A stretch of 64,000 nt of DNA, taken from positions 2,852,001 through 2,916,000 of the forward strand of contig OX637796.1 of NCBI GenBank assembly GCA_951802425.1. The letters are read 5' to 3'. The notes under the pieces were generated by a model that searched no databases, was not told the DNA's origin, and worked only from the letters and a program-made list of their open reading frames with translations. Position numbers and translations under genes: made by a program. This DNA comes from Clavaria fumosa (Eukaryota; Basidiomycota; Agaricomycetes; Agaricales; Clavariaceae). Shown one piece after another: positions 1-11,323 of the stretch. The first letter of the stretch is position 1; every line of letters begins with the position of its first letter.

Positions 1-2781
1 ACTTATGACGAGTTCAAACATGTTTTCTTGACCAATGTCGGCCCTGACGCTATACCTTTTGACTTTGACTGGTGACTATTTATGGTTTACAATCTCGCTT
101 TACCGCGCTGACGCGTCTTCCCTCAAGTGATTGGGTAAAACTATACTTGGGAAAGAAGAATGGGACACATGTTCTTGGATGTGCGTTTGCAACACTGCTG
201 CTTCGCTGACGTACTGAAACCACCACTTCAAGACAATGAGTTCACTCAGATGATGAAAGGCCTTCAGGGCGAGCGGCTACGCCAGGCATTCGCATATCTA
301 GACAGAGATCAGGACGGTTTCATTCGACCAGAGCACTTTAAGCGGATTATACTCGTCCGTCAAATGCTTTTATTATCCAAGATGTCTGTCAATCACGTAG
401 CATTTAGGAAATTGCCGGTCATAAACTTTCAGACGCCGTCATAGAGCGACTCCCAACGCTTTGCACCCTGAACCCAGGAGGGCGCATATCATACTCTGAG
501 GTTGTTGCATTCCATAATGTCATCCGCGGTGAGTGCAACTTCCTGCAATCGCAAATGCCCTCACTCAGTTGTGGAATCCGACAGAGATGGATATGATAGA
601 ACGGTCAGTGAAACCAAACGGGAGGAAGCGGCGCAATTGACCCAGTCTTGGTAGCATCATCCGAGAAGCAACAGCGAAGAGCAGGGATGGACGTATAGAC
701 CAATCTGACTTCCTGAATCATGCGGCCGCAAGTTCGCGGTATTCCCTTTTTACTCCGATGGAGGCGTCCATCATCTTTCATTTTGCGGGGCGGGGAAGCG
801 GCGCTCAGAGGCTGGCTTTAATCGATTTCGCCCAACTCCTTGATCCCAGGTGGAGAGCGCCTCATGATGACGCTGAGCCTAAGCCTCCATCAACTTCCTT
901 CTTGGAAGGGTTTCTGATGTCGGCCTATAATTTTGCGCAAGGCGGTGAGTTGATGCTGCGAGTGTCGGAATGTCCTTTGTTGTTGATATCCCAGGTGGTA
1001 GGCATCGCTGGAGCGTTTGGTGCCACCCTTGTTTATCCGATTGACATGGGTAATTGCGCCATTGCTGCTCGATTTGTTGCGTTGCTAAACTAAGCAACAG
1101 TAAAGGTATGCGCTGCATTCATAGTATGCACTGCAGTCACCAATTGTTCTTAAATGCACATCGCAACGCGTAGACTCGGTATGTCCCTGTGGTGTAATCA
1201 ATAAAACCGCAGATAACCCTACACTGATTCCTCAGCATGCAAAACCAGCGCCGTACGATCGTCGGGCAATTGTTATACAAAAATAGTTGGGACTGTGCGC
1301 AGAAAATTTTTAGAAATGAAGGATTCCTAGGATTCTATCGGGGTATTGGGCCCCAGCTCGTTGTGAGTCCATCCCTACCGTTTCTTATGGCTGCCTCCGT
1401 GTGTTCGGCCCGGCCTGGCGAAGTCCTTTGCTGGGGGAACACGACAGCGACAGCGCGCCTACCAAAGGAGAGTATGCAGTAATTGTCGTCCATAATTCAA
1501 CCTTGCTGTCAGGGCATTGCTCCGGAAAAAGCAATCAAACTGACAGTAAACGACTTCGTCCGGGGACTCACGACCGACCCTGACACCGGCCATATCACCT
1601 TAGGGTGGGAGCTCATAGCCGGCGCTTCTGCCGGCGCTTGTCAAGTGGTGAGCCGTTTCCCCCCCGGTATACCGTGCGGTACTACCTGCTAACCGATATG
1701 ACTGTGTAGGTCTTCACGAATCCCTTGGAGATTGTGTGCGTATGATCGTTCTCGGGCCGGAATTCGAGACTGACTACGAAAGGTGGTCAATTCCAATTAG
1801 GAAGATTCGGCTCCAAATACAAGGAGAGGCGGCGAAAGTAGATGTCATACCCAAAGGCGCAATACATATCGTGCGCCAACTCGGCATTCTCGGCATGTAC
1901 AAAGGCGCGGCCGCCTGCCTGCTTCGGGACATACCTTTCTCTGCCATCTATTTCACTACTTATTGGCATTTGAAGAGGGATGTCTTTCACGAAGGGTATA
2001 ACGGGAAGCAACTTTCCTTCTTAGAGACACTGGGGGCGGCTGCAATAGCGTACGTGAATCAGCAATATCGTTTGCTTGAGCGTGACCCTGATGTCTGATG
2101 GGTGTTGCGTATCATGATGTTCTTGGCATCATTATGAAGGGGGATGCCTGCTGCGTACTTGGCCACTCCAGCAGGTAACGCATGCACTGCCTATCCGTCA
2201 TTCCCACTGCTGTACAACCTGCGCAGATGTTGTGAAGACCAGGCTGCAAGCCGAGGTAACGTTTGGCCAAACACAGTATAAGGGTGTGACGGATGCATTT
2301 TCCCGAATCTGTAAGTGCCCCTTTTGGTAGTTGTCGCTTGCTTCGAAAGATTCACGCGCCGCACAGGCCGGGAAGAGGGCTTGTCAGCGTTCTTCAAAGG
2401 CGGTCCCGCCCGTGTTATTCGCAGCAGCCCTCAATTTGGTTTTACGTTGCTTGCGTACGAGTATCTTCACAAAGTTGGTGTTCCTGCCTACTGTACGGTA
2501 CCCTGATTTTTGATCATCGGCTTCGTCTAGCTTCTACCAGTGAGTGGTTGCCATTTAGTCACGCGCAAATCGATGCGCAAACCTGAGCGTGTCGACAGTA
2601 CCCGTTCGGAGATACCCCCAGGCAAGTGCAAACAGCACTCACGACATCACGGTCGGACGATCTGTCCAAAATTAGAGCGCGCAACACGCTTAAAATACTG
2701 CTGGATGTGCACGGCGACTTCGGACGCCGAGCTATGGCCTCTTTGCCGATATCGCAGGTTTCTCCTAAGAAATCTTCGTAG
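1..2781 (+). CDS. AGC1: Mitochondrial aspartate/glutamate carrier with EF-hands, 5' partial
   Basis: Calcium-regulated inner-membrane exchanger of aspartate for glutamate (Aralar/AGC family), part of the malate-aspartate shuttle. The window opens inside the N-terminal EF-hand region; an EF-hand loop ([13 protein letters not shown]) is readable at 300-343. The carrier repeats follow, with signatures PIDMVKTR (split over 1041-1239), NPLEIVKIR (1721-1809) and TPADVVKTR. The reading frame can be followed through about 12 short GT..AG introns, for example 72-127, 181-232, 1050-1100, 1106-1173, 1179-1235, 1363-1512, 1648-1709 and 1736-1800. Two exons are only 5 nt long (1101-1105 and 1174-1178). 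The last exon (from about 2600) encodes the conserved tail with TPRQVQTAL and [16 protein letters not shown] and stops at TAG 2779-2781. The final intron before that exon is the least certain junction. The true start lies left of the window. No disabling mutation was seen. Confidence 0.9.
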
Positions 2782-3310
2782 TGATGCATCTATTAGACAT
2801 AGTAATAACTAGCTCATCTTGCGTGCATCGAAAGCAGCTTTGTTGGTGGGCGCACCATGTGCCACCGAACGCTGTGCAATGTTACGGTTCTACCTACAAG
2901 TGTTATGTGAACACCCACTCGCAACACCCGGTATGATGTGGATTACCATGTCGTCCAATGATGCATCAATCCTGGTATCGAGGTGAATTTTTGGGATCAT
3001 AATATCATCGAGCAGCCATCTGATCCACCTACTCGCCTTTCCCTTCCATCATTCGTTTTTCGCTTTCATCTAGGCCTTCCGCCTTTCGTTCGTTCTCTTC
3101 ATCCCCCCTCTCATCCCTTCGTTCTTCTCCCCGGTGTGCGTGTATCATTTACATTCACCAAACAGTCGACGGTCGACTCACCAGAGAGGAACTCATAGCT
3201 GCTTTCTCCGCTGCTAGACAGTGTAATCTCCCAGCGTAGACCGCTACTTCAAGGCTTCGCTTTCGCAACCCTTCTCACGCACAGTTTCTCTTTACGCACC
3301 CTTCGCCGTC
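2782..3310. other. Intergenic region, CT-rich promoter of the next gene
   Basis: No convincing coding exon. From about 3030 to 3300 the plus strand is strongly pyrimidine-rich, which is common just upstream of well-expressed fungal genes, so this is probably the promoter and 5' UTR of the secreted Thr-rich protein. Confidence 0.5.
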
Positions 3311-5182
3311 ATGAAGTCGATCTTTCTTTTGTTCTGTCTCGCAGCCGCGGTAGTAGCTCAGGATCCATCAGCTGCAGCGGCTCAAGATCCAGCAGCTGTA
3401 GTAGCTCAAGATCCAGCAGCTGCGGCACCTCCGGATCCAGCAGCTGCAACGGCCGCTCCTACGCCTGACGCAGGGGCCGTTTCCTCAGACTCCAGTACCC
3501 CCGCGGCGACCTCTCAGGACGTGGCTTCTAGTACAAGCGGTTCAGATCCTGCGGCAATGACCATGGCATCGAGCACCTTGGGCTCGGACCCCTCGATGAT
3601 CACCCCCGGTCCGCAGCAACTGTCGGCGAACACTGTGCCGTACTGGGAGTCAATGCCTTATTCCTCGTTCGTGGGCGGAGGATACAAGCAGCTGAGCTGC
3701 GGATATGGTTACAAGAAGATGGACGACGGCCATTGTCAGCCTGAATCTTGGGTGAGTACCTAGAAGGTCTGCAAATCGCATCTCGCCCTTCGTTCTGATG
3801 TGGTCCGTAGTGGCAGAACAGTGACCAGGGTTGTTACGAAACCGTCCTAATCGACCAGTGAGTTCCTTTCCGCGCGTCTTCTCGATAATGCTGAACATTC
3901 TCTTCAGTAAATGCGGCTACAACAACAACTACAACAACTACAACAACTATAATCAGGGTTATAATGGTGCTTCTACCGTGACAGTCACTTATACCGAAAC
4001 TATGGTGAGTGTGGAATTGTGCCTCATGTTTCTGCTCAACTCAATCTTTTGGGGGTTGCGTTCCTTTGTAGACTGTTCCGACAACTGTGGTGATGACAGA
4101 GACCATGACGGAAACCATGACGGATATCTTGTCTGTGACGATGACCGAGATTATGACTTCAACCGAACTTGTCCCAACCACTCGCGTCTGGGTCTCGACG
4201 GAGATCATTGACAAGACCCAGACCATGGAGCACACCCTTACCGCTACGGAGACTATGACGCAGGTCAATGTCTACACCAAGACGGACACCTTGACAGACA
4301 CAGCAACGGAGACACTCAAGGAAACCATGACCGACTTCGTCACGCAGGTGTACACCTCAACGGTTGTGCAGCCCACCACATACATCAGCGTTTGGGTCAG
4401 CACCAAGGTCATTGACAACGTGAGACAACATTGTTCAAGCTTTGTGCTTTCCCCCCTGACTTTGCACGATCCATTAGACGCAGACCATGTTTGAGACCCA
4501 AACGGCGACGGTCACAGACCAAGTGACCAGCATCCAGACGGCCACTCTCACGCAAACCGAGACAGACTTAATGACAGTAACTCAGATGGAAACAATCGTG
4601 CAACCTACTACTTTCGTTTCCGTCTGGGTCAAGACTGAGGTCATGGACAGGGTACAGAATTTGCGCTGCTACATACGGGACTCTGGCTGACGAACTATTC
4701 TAGACCAAGACCATCGAGAACACCCTGACGTCGACCCTTGTGCAGGACCATACCATGATTCAGACCAAGACCTACACGTCCACCGCTACAGCCACGGCCA
4801 CGGCCACCAAGACCGAAGTCGTCGTGCAGACGGAGCTGGTTCACTGTATCTCAACGGTGAGTTCTTTGAGCTTGTTGCTTTTCTTTGGCGCTTCTTTTGC
4901 TGATGCGTAACATCACGACAGTGTAAGAATAACTGGCAGTCATATTCACCACCTTCGCACGAGTCCTATAATGGCTACCAAGGAAGCGATCAGTACAATT
5001 CTGGTCATTCAAGTGGCTACCAACATTCAAGTAACAGTTATGGCCAGTCGAACAATAACTATAACCAGCAGCAGTCGAGCAACAGCTATAGTGGCTCAAG
5101 CGGCTATAGCTCATCGGGGAAGTCGAGCAACGGCCATAGCGGCTCAAACAGCCATGGCTCATCAGGGAAGTCGAGCAGGTAG
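3311..5182 (+). CDS. Secreted Thr-rich repeat protein (cell-surface type)
   Basis: I do not recognise a named family. The protein starts with a clear signal peptide (MKSIFLLFCLAAAVVA) followed by Ala/Pro/Asp repeats of the type AQDPAA. After a short cysteine-containing stretch and an Asn/Tyr-rich run comes a long Thr-rich region with TETMTETMTD-like repeats. That region holds three longer units with the core PTTxxSVWVxTxVxD. The C-terminus is Ser/Gly/Asn/Tyr-rich and hydrophilic, without a GPI-anchor hydrophobic tail. Introns: 3752 to about 3810, about 3860-3908, about 4003-4071, about 4420-4478, about 4651-4703 and about 4857-4920. The stop is TAG 5180-5182. Dense Ser/Thr suggests heavy O-mannosylation and a wall or extracellular role, which is inference. 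Introns fall right after the VIDN and VMDR ends of the repeat units. Confidence 0.75.
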
Positions 5183-5591
5183 ATTGTGAGAAGTCACATG
5201 ATCGCGGATTGGTCACTAGTTCCGAACGTGCTGTGAGCGATTGGTGACAGCCATCTTCGATCACCCCACCCCATTTTTGTGCCTTGTGTTTGCGGGGGCA
5301 TGAGGCTGTCCAAGTCCGTTACTTTCCAGAAGGAAAACCATTGCTTTGTGTAACTTATGCTTACGGCCTTACATTTCGAGTTACAATGGACAGTCGCGTG
5401 ATGGCCATTCGGCGTACAGTAATAGACATGAGAAATGTTAACCATATGTACAACATTGGCATCCGTTGAACCACAGTAGCATCCGTCGAGTTAACTAGAA
5501 ATAGGTAGCGCGTCTATCAAGTTCCGTTCCAGTTCAACGCGGTTGCCGAACTTGTCTCGCTTCCCCCATATCGCACGTTGTCGCATTCAGC
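5183..5591. other. Intergenic region
   Basis: 3' region of the Thr-rich protein gene and promoter of the thioredoxin-like gene. No coding exon or repeat was recognised. Confidence 0.4.
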
Positions 5592-6218
5592 ATGCCTTTG
5601 ACGGTGGCCTCAAAAATCGAGGCCCCTGTGGCCCTGAAGGCTGGCAAGGAACCTTTCCTAATTTTCTATTCATCGCGAGATGAGGCGGGAAACTTGTGGT
5701 GTCCAGTGAATATTCCAACGTGCCTGGTGCAATCGATCTCTATCATTGGCGCTCAATGAGCTCTTCTTCTCCATTCCTCAGGACTGTAGGGCGGTGGAAA
5801 AGGTAATTGAAGAGATTTTTGGAACTGAAGAGGGTCCGGCCGGACTCATTATTTATGTTGGACAAAAGGAGGAGTACGTTGTGCAACGGGACGGCACCCT
5901 GACGCCGCATGGTCGGGGCTGCAGCTCTGAAGCGCTTCTCCTTGGCCTTTTTCTCTTCGTCCCGTCCTGATCGGAGATGTACACAGATGGAGAGCGCCCT
6001 TGAATCCCTTTCGTGGCGAGCCGTGGAGGCTCACTGCAATCCCGACAGTGATTCATATCTGGAACGTGAGTTAAAGTTCCTTCCTAAGCGCATATTAACG
6101 TTTCTTATTTACCTCGGTACGCTCCAAGGGTGAGGAGGTCGGGCGTCTAGTTGAAGGGGAGATTACCAACGCGGAGCGTCTCCACGACTTTTTTCAAACG
6201 TCGGCCTCGAGGCTGTAG
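5592..6218 (+). CDS. TXNDC17/TRP14-like thioredoxin-domain protein
   Basis: Small cytosolic oxidoreductase of the Clot/TRP14 group (thioredoxin fold). The diagnostic WCPDC active site is at residues 36-40 and is split by the first intron: exon 1 ends at 5705 after Cys-Pro and exon 2 begins at 5782 with Asp-Cys. Later exons encode IIYVGQKEE, then WRAPLNPFR, the cis-Pro segment AIPTVIHIWN and a C-terminal helix ending FFQTSASRL. Introns 5706-5781, about 5872-5985 and about 6065-6129 are GT..AG. The length of about 130 residues matches the family. The ATG at 5592 is the first in-frame start and gives a normal N-terminus. The family reduces disulfides and nitrosothiols using thioredoxin reductase; that activity is known for mammalian TRP14 and inferred here. 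Confidence 0.85.
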
Positions 6219-6865
6219 TGTACTGCATGTACTCGGAGCCGAATTTTAGCGGACAAGCGGACTTGTGGAAAAATGGTTTCACCCGAGCGTTCGGCATCCC
6301 CATTGCGCACGATTCTCGTTGCAGGTGCTTCGAGACCCAGTTTGTCCATGTGCCTCAGAGGCCTTTTGCAGCCGCTCTAAGGCACTCGGCCACCCCTGAC
6401 CATTCATCTCAGCGTTGGGCGCTTGCCGGCGTGCAGATGCTCCTGTTTTTACTGGGGACACTTCGGAAGGGTAGAAATTTTGCAATGCGATGCTATACAC
6501 TCACTTGCACGCTCATCTTCTGCCGTTTCACCGGCCCTGCCTTCCGCGTCTTGAAACGATGCCTTGCTCACTGCGACACACTCTCTCACATCTCAGATCT
6601 CGCACAAAGTATTCTTGTACAGCAATCATATTAAGCGCCCAAGCCAGGCGCTAATCGATTTTGCCAAATGGTGGTGAGGACCCACATGGGCGTTAAAAGC
6701 TTGGGGGCTTCTCCCAAGCATCTCTTGAACATTCTCAAAGACAGGGCTCTCCTTGAAGCTTGAAGGGGCCCAGCCCGGGCCGCACTTCAGCCTCGATCCT
6801 ACTGGCCAGCGCTTGTATTTAATCACCCACAGGCCCAACCATCCCCAACGACTTGAAGGACCACA
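6219..6865. other. Intergenic region
   Basis: No supported gene; the open frames here lack family resemblance and splice logic. A TATA-like tatttaat sits near 6816, about 50 bp upstream of the amidase ATG, and may be its core promoter. Confidence 0.35.
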
Positions 6866-8829
6866 ATGCCTGCTATCGTGATCTCTCGCAATGACTCTCC
6901 TTCGCCTGCACTCGAGCCATTTAAATCTTTTTTGGCCGGCGTCCGCGCGAGCAAAGAACAGCAGCAGGCGGCCTCTCTCGAAAAGTGGCGGAAATGGCGG
7001 GAGATGATGTGGCCCCATGAGCCCGTGATAGAGCTCACTACGGATTGGAAGAGCGTCGCCGGGGAACAGGGGGATGTCACAGATCTCGTGCTCTCCACCC
7101 TCTCCCCTCGGGAACGCCGGATAGTCGATTTGGACTCGACGGGACTGCTCGAGGGGCTGCACCACCCTGACCTGCGCTCCCCAGACCGCTACACTGCTGT
7201 CGAAGTTCTCATGGCGTTCTGCAAGGTGTCAACCATAGCGCACGCGGTCACCAACTGCCTTACCGAGATCTTTTTTGCGGAGGGCCTAGGTAGAGCGGCC
7301 GAACTTGACCAATATCGCATGGACCACAACGGGGCTATCGTCGGTCCACTTCACGGCCTACCCGTCTCTATCAAGGATCACGTCTCCATCAAAGGATATG
7401 ATTCTTCTTCGGGATATGCAGCCTGGGCCAACAAATCGGTGGCGACCCAAGATGCAACTGTAGTCAGTGTGTATCGACAGGCCGGAGCTGTACTCTATGT
7501 TAAAACGGCAAATCCACAAACTTTGCTCGTACGTTCCCTCCCACTCGATTTTGAAGGAACAGTGGGGATTCATGAAAATCGCTACCTGCAGAGCCTGGAA
7601 ACGAACAACAACATTTTTGGAAGGACGAGGAACCCGTACAATCGTCAACTCACCCCCGGAGGTAGCTCTGGAGGCGAGGGTGTTTTGGTAACCGTACACG
7701 GATCTCCCATGGGGATAGGGACCGACATCGGAGGTAGCATTCGCGGTCCAGCTGCGCACACGGGCCTCTACGGGCTCAAAGGGTCGGTCGGTCGGTTGCC
7801 CCACGCCGGCCTGAACGGCACACATGATGGGATGGACGCCATCGTGGGTTGCTTGGGCCCAATGACGCGGTCTGCGCGCGACCTCTCACTATTCTGCCGC
7901 GTGATGCTGCAGTACGAGCCCTGGCTGGTGGAGCCCTCCCTTATTGAGATGCCCTGGAAACAGGACCTCGCAGACGGCGTCGGCATACCTCCGCGGCTGT
8001 CGATTGCCGTATTGTGGGACGACGGGGTAGTCGCGCCTCACCCGCCCATCCGCAACGCTCTGCAATTCACAGTGGATGCCCTGGTTGCCGCCGGCCATCA
8101 GGTGATTTCCTGGACGCCCGTCGACCACCAGGAAGCGTGGGATCTCATCGTACGTTTCAAGTACGTCATGCGGGACCTCCGCTCAGCTCTTGTTCTTGAT
8201 TAGGTGAAGTTCTACTTCCTCGACGGAGGCGCAGAATATTTCGACACGATGGCAGATGACCCGCATGTTCCTCAAACGGAATGGATTATGTCTCAAGTCC
8301 CGAACGGGGGCAAGCCGTTCACCATGGCGGAGCTCTTCAAGCTTTCAAGAGCAAGAGAAGACTTTCGCACAAAGATTGCTCACCTTTGGAACAAAACGCA
8401 AGAAAAAACCGACACCGACAGGCCCGTGGATGCCATCCTATGTCCGGTAGCCCCGACATTGGCGCCACCTCATGACGGCACCCGTTGGTGGGGTTATACT
8501 TCGGTAAGCGTTGCGCCCGATCTGTTCGCGATGACCGGTACCCATTGCGTTGCCTGCCGTAGTATTGGAACCTCCTGGATTATCCTGGTGTGGTGTTTCC
8601 AGCTGGCCGGCATCGAGTCAGTGAGTATACATCTCTCGAGGATCGTCCCTTGCGTCCAGCAAGAAACTCTGTGGAGAAGGAGGTCAGAGCCCAATGGAAC
8701 CCGCACACGTATGACAACGCACCCGTTGGTCTTCAACTCGTCGCACGGAGGTTGAATGAAGAGAGATTGTTGGGGTTGCTGAAGAGTGTGGAGGCCGCCA
8801 CTACAAAGTATAAACAGATGCGCAATTGA
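6866..8829 (+). CDS. Amidase-signature family hydrolase
   Basis: Ser-cisSer-Lys amidase of the type annotated in fungi as acetamidase or fatty-acid amide hydrolase-like. Lys170 in PVSIKDHVSIKG is the expected catalytic lysine. The signature GGSSGGEG and the nucleophile segment GTDIGGSIRGPAAH follow. The C-terminal exons encode the substrate-pocket strands ILCPVAPTLAPPH, LDYPGVVFPAG and APVGLQLVARR. Introns are at about 7530-7592 and 8147-8203 and at about 8504-8560 (all GT..AG). The protein is about 560 residues, normal for the group. The start at 6866 gives the usual N-terminal extension. The natural substrate cannot be told from sequence. It is convergent with the MOCS1 gene, with 123 bp between the two stops. 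Confidence 0.88.
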
Positions 8830-8952
8830 AGCACACAGGACACATCCTAGCAAAACGATGGATTTGATAGAAGTATTCGCCAGTTGACTTATTCTGTATT
8901 GAATACTTTCCTGTATCGAATGAGGCCGACGTAAAAAAGGATGTTGGTTCCA

Positions 8953-11166
8953 CTAGCTGTCCCGTGTGAAATCTCCACTTCGACCGCCAGCTTTGTGTTC
9001 TACCTTGATGTCGCCGATCAACATCTCCCTTCCCGCGACCGCTTTGAGCATATCCCAGACGGTAAGTAGTGCGACGGACACGCCAGTCAAAGCTTCCATC
9101 TCTACTCCAGTCTTGCCCATGCAAGAGACCTCGGCACGACAAAAGATGCTGTACGATAACTTGTCGGGCGCCCCTTCGGCCTTTACTTCAGGGGTGAGCG
9201 TAACTTTGATGCGCGTCAGGATGAGCGGATGGCATAGGGGAATAAGCTCGCTGGTGCGTTTGCACCCCATAATCCCAGCGAGCTGCGCGACGCCGAGAAC
9301 GTCACCTTTCGATTGCGCTTTGAGCCGCGCGTCTCCAACCGCAGAGCTATGGTCGAGATCTCCAATGCGTGGGTCATGGGGCAACACGACGAGCTCGTAC
9401 GCTGCTAATGGAATATAGATACGACCGGTAGCGACCGCGACCCGTTTGGATACGTTTTTCTCACCGACGTCCACCATAGAGGCACGGCCCTGGCCGTCGA
9501 GATGAGTGAGAGAATGAGGGACGCGATGAGACGTGATTGAGCTGAAACACCGCAGTCCTGACGGCGATGGCGGACGGATTTGGTCCAAATAAGGGGTCCT
9601 TGAAATTTTCGGACGCCGTGTATGAGCTCCGAAGCCTGCTGAAGTCATTGATTAGGATCCGGAATGACGGAGGGATGCTCCGCGGTCACTGAGAACGGGG
9701 TGCGACTTAACCACCGATGAGTATCATGGGCCGGTTGGAAGTCACGTCGATATCCTCCATAGCGAGATGCTTCTCTTGCTTTGCCTGCACGGCCCGTCCG
9801 ATGATTTGCAGCAGCTCATCGTCCGATGCTCCACGACGCATCTCGTCTCTTAAAGAGACTTCCTTGGCATCAAAAAGACAGACCTCAATTATATTAGTCA
9901 GCGACGGGTGCCTGACAGCTGAAACACCGCATTGCACCTTAATCTGACCGTCTGCTGTTATGCGGAGGCGGTTGCACGTCGCACAAAAATGATCCGACAT
10001 GCTGCTCATGAACCCAAACGTCCCAGCGTACCCCGGGATTTTCCAGGAGCGGACCGTATCGCTCGCCTGGTGAGGCACTCGGGAGAGGGTGGGGTATCGA
10101 GACGAAATCCGAGAGAAGAGCTCGGAGCTAGACACCATCTTATCCTTGCTCCAGCTGTTTCCTGAAGGTATACATCAGCAACGACGCGATACTTGAGGGA
10201 ATTTTCCTTACCGACGAATGGCATCAACTCCATAAAACGCACACACAAATTCTTGTCCTTTGTGAGCTCTACAAAATCAAGCACCTCCGTGTCATTCAAG
10301 CCGCGGATAATGACAACATTCAATTTGATAGTCGATAAGCCTGGACAACCAAGCGCGACATCGAGGGTGCGCAGAACTGCATCATGGCCCGTTCGTCGGG
10401 TCATCAATGGAAACTTCAGTGGGTCCAAGGTATCCAAACTGGTTTATGTCTGCTCAGACATTAACAGCCCCGAATCCAACGTGGTGCAAACAGACCTGAG
10501 GTTCAGATGGGTGAGACCGTTTTGGACAAGCTGAGGCAATGAACGGTGGAGAGCTAGACCATTGCTGGTCATCGCTATTGTTTTGAGCCCGTGCGGCCGG
10601 AGTGCGTTCAGACGAACTTTGTACCAAGATGGATATCACCTGGGCACTAGATACGAAGGGAAAGGAAACGCACGAATGATATCCGCAAGTCCTCTGCGCA
10701 CCGTTGGTTCTCCTCCCGTGAGCCGTATCTTCGTGACTCCATTTCTGACGAACAACGTCGCCAGACGAATGATCTCGCCGTCAGTCAAGATGTTTTCTCG
10801 CGGCGAGAATTCGACGCCTTCGCTGGGCATACAATACAGGCCTGGGATTTGAGGCGTCAGGACGATGGAAGGGTGAGGTAGCGGGAACGAGGTATATACA
10901 GCGCAAATTGCATTTCTCGGTTAGGGAAACTCGCAGATAATCATGCTTGCGTCTGAAAGAGTCTACGAGGGCGGGGGACAAGGACGGGTGTTCGTTGTCG
11001 ATACGGTTAAGTTTGGCCTGCACTCGTCGTCAACTGCGGGCCGTCAAATAAATGAGGATTCGAGGACTTGAGCCTGGCGTCGAGCATCTGAGCTCGATGC
11101 ACGCGCAAGAAACGCCCTGCTGTAAGTGAGAAGGCCAAGAACGGCGGTGACTCTGGTTGAATACAT
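8953..11166 (-). CDS. MOCS1: Molybdenum cofactor biosynthesis MoaA-MoaC (GTP 3',8-cyclase / cPMP synthase)
   Basis: Catalyses the first step of Moco synthesis, GTP to cyclic pyranopterin monophosphate. The 5' half is MoaA: a radical-SAM cluster motif CNLRCIYC (split by an intron near 10850-10910), [31 protein letters not shown], and the second cluster CATCNRLRI plus a third Cys 13 residues on (an intron lies inside this segment). It ends MILIGG followed by TAA at 9707-9709. The 3' half (8953-9648) is MoaC, with [18 protein letters not shown] and [23 protein letters not shown] intron of about 73 nt overlapping the Gly-Gly-stop would fuse the two halves in frame. The first exon (ATG at 11166) has an Arg/Ser-rich, mitochondrial-like N-terminus; its donor is non-consensus, so the start is provisional. 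It is divergent from PUP3. Confidence 0.85.
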
Positions 11167-11323
11167 GACCTTAGGGCGTACAAGGCATGGCGAGGACAAC
11201 CACGCGTACACGGCACCGATAACGCACGTGATTCAGATTCCTTGCAGACACGTGATGACGATGACGTAACACATCACAACGACGCGCGTCAGCTGCACTC
11301 ACCCTCAGCGTAGTACATACAAC
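11167..11323. promoter_or_regulatory. Divergent promoter between MOCS1 and PUP3
   Basis: Only 157 bp separate the two proposed start codons on opposite strands, so the genes must share an upstream region. It contains repeated cacgtgat/acacgtgatg motifs (E-box CACGTG near 11225 and 11250). Function not tested. Confidence 0.45.

Noticed and set aside
2400..2510. AGC1 seemed to end early at 2506
   Set aside because: The conserved C-terminal tail is found in an exon after about 2600, so the stop at 2506 lies in an intron.
4041..4268. Minus-strand Val/Ser-rich frame in the Thr-rich gene
   Set aside because: Antisense of repetitive ACN/ATG codons; a composition shadow.
6626..7165. Minus-strand 179-codon frame opposite the amidase start
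   Set aside because: Antisense shadow of the amidase exon; no family resemblance.
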